Assembly: GCA_039819785.1 (NCBI GenBank)
Contig: JBCBRH010000042.1
Location: 1 to 25,777 of the forward strand
Length of the DNA: 25,777 nt
Source of the DNA: JBCBRD01 sp039819785
Lineage (GTDB): Bacteria; Pseudomonadota; Alphaproteobacteria; Rhizobiales; Hyphomicrobiaceae
Direction of reading: 5' to 3'
Shown one piece after another: positions 24,444 to 25,777 of this stretch (positions are counted from its first letter, which is position 1; every line of letters begins with the position of its first letter). Below the pieces are notes generated by a model, which was not told where the DNA came from, did no database searches, and saw only the letters and a list, made by a program, of their open reading frames with translations. The position numbers were made by a program, and so were the translations under genes.

Positions 24444-25777
24444 ACGTCATGAAGCCAGGCCAACCGCAGCCGCCCCCAAGGCCGACGACACCGCCACGGC
24501 GCTCGGCAACGTTCGATGAACATGCGATCGCGGAAATCCAGCGCGCGGCCGCCACCGGAATTTATGATATCCGCGGTGCCGGTGCCAAACGGCGTGTGCC
24601 GCATTTCGATGACCTGCTGTTTCTCGGCGCCTCCATGAGCCGGTACCCCCTCGAGGGCTACCGTGAGAAATGCAATACGAGCGTCACACTCGGCACGCGT
24701 TTCGCAAAAAAGCCGATCGAGTTAAAAATCCCAATTACCATAGCCGGCATGAGTTTCGGTTCGCTGTCTGGAACCGCGAAAGAGGCGCTTGGCCGCGGCG
24801 CAACCGCTGCGGGCACCTCCACGACCACCGGCGATGGCGGCATGACAGAGGAAGAACGCGGGCACTCGTCCATGCTCGTCTATCAAATCCTGCCGTCGCG
24901 CTATGGCATGAACCCGAATGATCTGCGCAAAGCCGATGCAATCGAAATCGTCATCGGACAAGGCGCAAAACCCGGCGGCGGCGGCATGTTGCTCGGCCAA
25001 AAGATCGGCCCGCGTGTGGCACAGATGCGCACGCTACCCGAAGGCATCGATCAACGCTCCGCCTGCCGGCACCCCGACTGGACCGGACCGGACGATCTCG
25101 AAATCAAGATTGGTGAACTGCGCGAAATCACGGACTGGCAAGTTCCAATCTACATCAAGGTCGGTGCCGCACGGCCCTACTACGATATAGCCCTCGCCGT
25201 GAAATCCGGTGCGGACGTCGTGGTCCTGGACGGCATGCAGGGCGGGACCGCTGCAACGCAGGATGTTTTTATCGAGCACATCGGTATTCCAATTCTCGCA
25301 GCCATCCCTCCAGCCGTCCAAGCCCTTCAAGAACTGGGGATGCACCGCAAAGTGCAATTGATCGTATCAGGCGGCATCCGCAACGGCGCTGACGTCGCAA
25401 AGGCACTGGCTTTGGGGGCCGACGCCGTTTCAATCGGTTCAGCAGCCTTGATCGCTTTGGGCGATAACGCGCCTCACCTTGAGGAAGAGTACCAAAAGCT
25501 CGGCACGACGGCTGGCTGCTATGACGACTGGCACGAAGGCAGAGACCCCGCCGGGATCACCACTCAGGACCCTGAGCTGGCTGCCCGCCTTGATCCCATA
25601 ATCGCTGGCCGTCGACTGGCGAACTATCTCTCGGTCCTGACGCTTGAGACTCAGACCATCGCCAGGGCTTGCGGCAAAAGTGATGTACGCAACTTGGAAC
25701 CCGAAGACCTTGTGGCCCTAACAATGGAGGCGGCTGCCATGGCCCGTATTCCGTTGGCTGGCACCAATTGGATTCCA
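24440..25777 (+). CDS. glxD: FMN-dependent glutamate synthase-like subunit (GlxD / MgsC), partial
   Basis: 446 residues are present; the frame is open at the window end, at ...LAGTNWIP, where family members finish within a few residues. It starts with an ATG overlapping the glxC stop by 4 bases. After a Pro-rich leader (about 1-20), the FMN barrel shows IPITIAGMSFGSLSG, TTTGDGGMTEEER, QGAKPGGGGMLLGQKI, IYIKVGAARPYYDIA, VVVLDGMQGGTAATQ and VSGGIRNGADVAKALALGAD. These are the flavin, 2-oxoglutarate and phosphate-binding loops of GltB. The reaction reduces 2-oxoglutarate plus the transferred amine to glutamate or N-methylglutamate. The usual 3Fe-4S ligands of GltB are only partly kept: GCYDDWHEGRDPAG has one Cys. 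mgdABCD, if present, would lie beyond the window. Confidence 0.93.
   Translation, partial: MNVMKPGQPQPPPRPTTPPRRSATFDEHAIAEIQRAAATGIYDIRGAGAKRRVPHFDDLLFLGASMSRYPLEGYREKCNTSVTLGTRFAKKPIELKIPITIAGMSFGSLSGTAKEALGRGATAAGTSTTTGDGGMTEEERGHSSMLVYQILPSRYGMNPNDLRKADAIEIVIGQGAKPGGGGMLLGQKIGPRVAQMRTLPEGIDQRSACRHPDWTGPDDLEIKIGELREITDWQVPIYIKVGAARPYYDIALAVKSGADVVVLDGMQGGTAATQDVFIEHIGIPILAAIPPAVQALQELGMHRKVQLIVSGGIRNGADVAKALALGADAVSIGSAALIALGDNAPHLEEEYQKLGTTAGCYDDWHEGRDPAGITTQDPELAARLDPIIAGRRLANYLSVLTLETQTIARACGKSDVRNLEPEDLVALTMEAAAMARIPLAGTNWIP

Noticed and set aside
1..25777. CRISPR array, rRNA, tRNA or insertion sequence
   Set aside because: No regularly spaced direct repeats, RNA gene signatures, transposase motifs or matching terminal repeats were found on reading.

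Overview
The window looks like chromosomal DNA of an alphaproteobacterium. The genes are GC-rich, and the glutamine synthetase type III / GlxBCD / Amt cluster is typical of Rhizobiales-Rhodobacterales-like methylated-amine or nitrogen assimilation loci. The species cannot be fixed from sequence alone. The only clearly different stretch is an AT-rich patch at about 3.95-5.8 kb.

Left part (1-9 kb): a strong bidirectional hairpin terminator; a Tat-exported protein with a lysozyme-like domain that appears cut off at its C-terminus; a divergent AsmA-family protein; a small secreted Cys-containing protein; an AT-rich cassette with a Sel1-repeat membrane protein and two overlapping unknown genes, plus a doubtful third; the SelO protein AMPylase; and a patatin-like phospholipase.

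Middle (9.3-14.9 kb): a large glycine-rich autotransporter on the minus strand, with eight passenger repeats and a C-terminal beta-barrel. A one-base frameshift near its end splits the barrel. About 1 kb without a convincing gene follows, then a plus-strand protein with a six-cysteine, zinc-ribbon-like C-terminus.

Right part (15-25.8 kb): a nitrogen / N-methylglutamate-type block. On the minus strand, in transcription order, are glnT/gmaS copy 2, amt with a 57-residue single-pass membrane protein that ends at a good terminator, then glnT/gmaS copy 1 with a MetX-like alpha/beta hydrolase and a class I glutamine amidotransferase. Divergent from copy 2, on the plus strand, are an XRE-cupin regulator and the tightly overlapping glxB-glxC-glxD (mgsABC) genes, whose products together resemble a split glutamate synthase / N-methylglutamate synthase. 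glxD runs off the window end just short of its expected C-terminus.

The most interesting signal is a shared near-palindrome, TTTCCTGAYAGGAAA. It lies upstream of amt, upstream of glnT copy 2, and twice, 20 bp apart, upstream of glxB. I propose it as the operator of the XRE-cupin regulator, tying amine uptake, gamma-glutamylation and N-methylglutamate synthesis into one regulon. Also notable are the unannotated 57-residue protein linked to amt, the regulator's lack of any normal start codon upstream of its HTH, and the frameshifted autotransporter.
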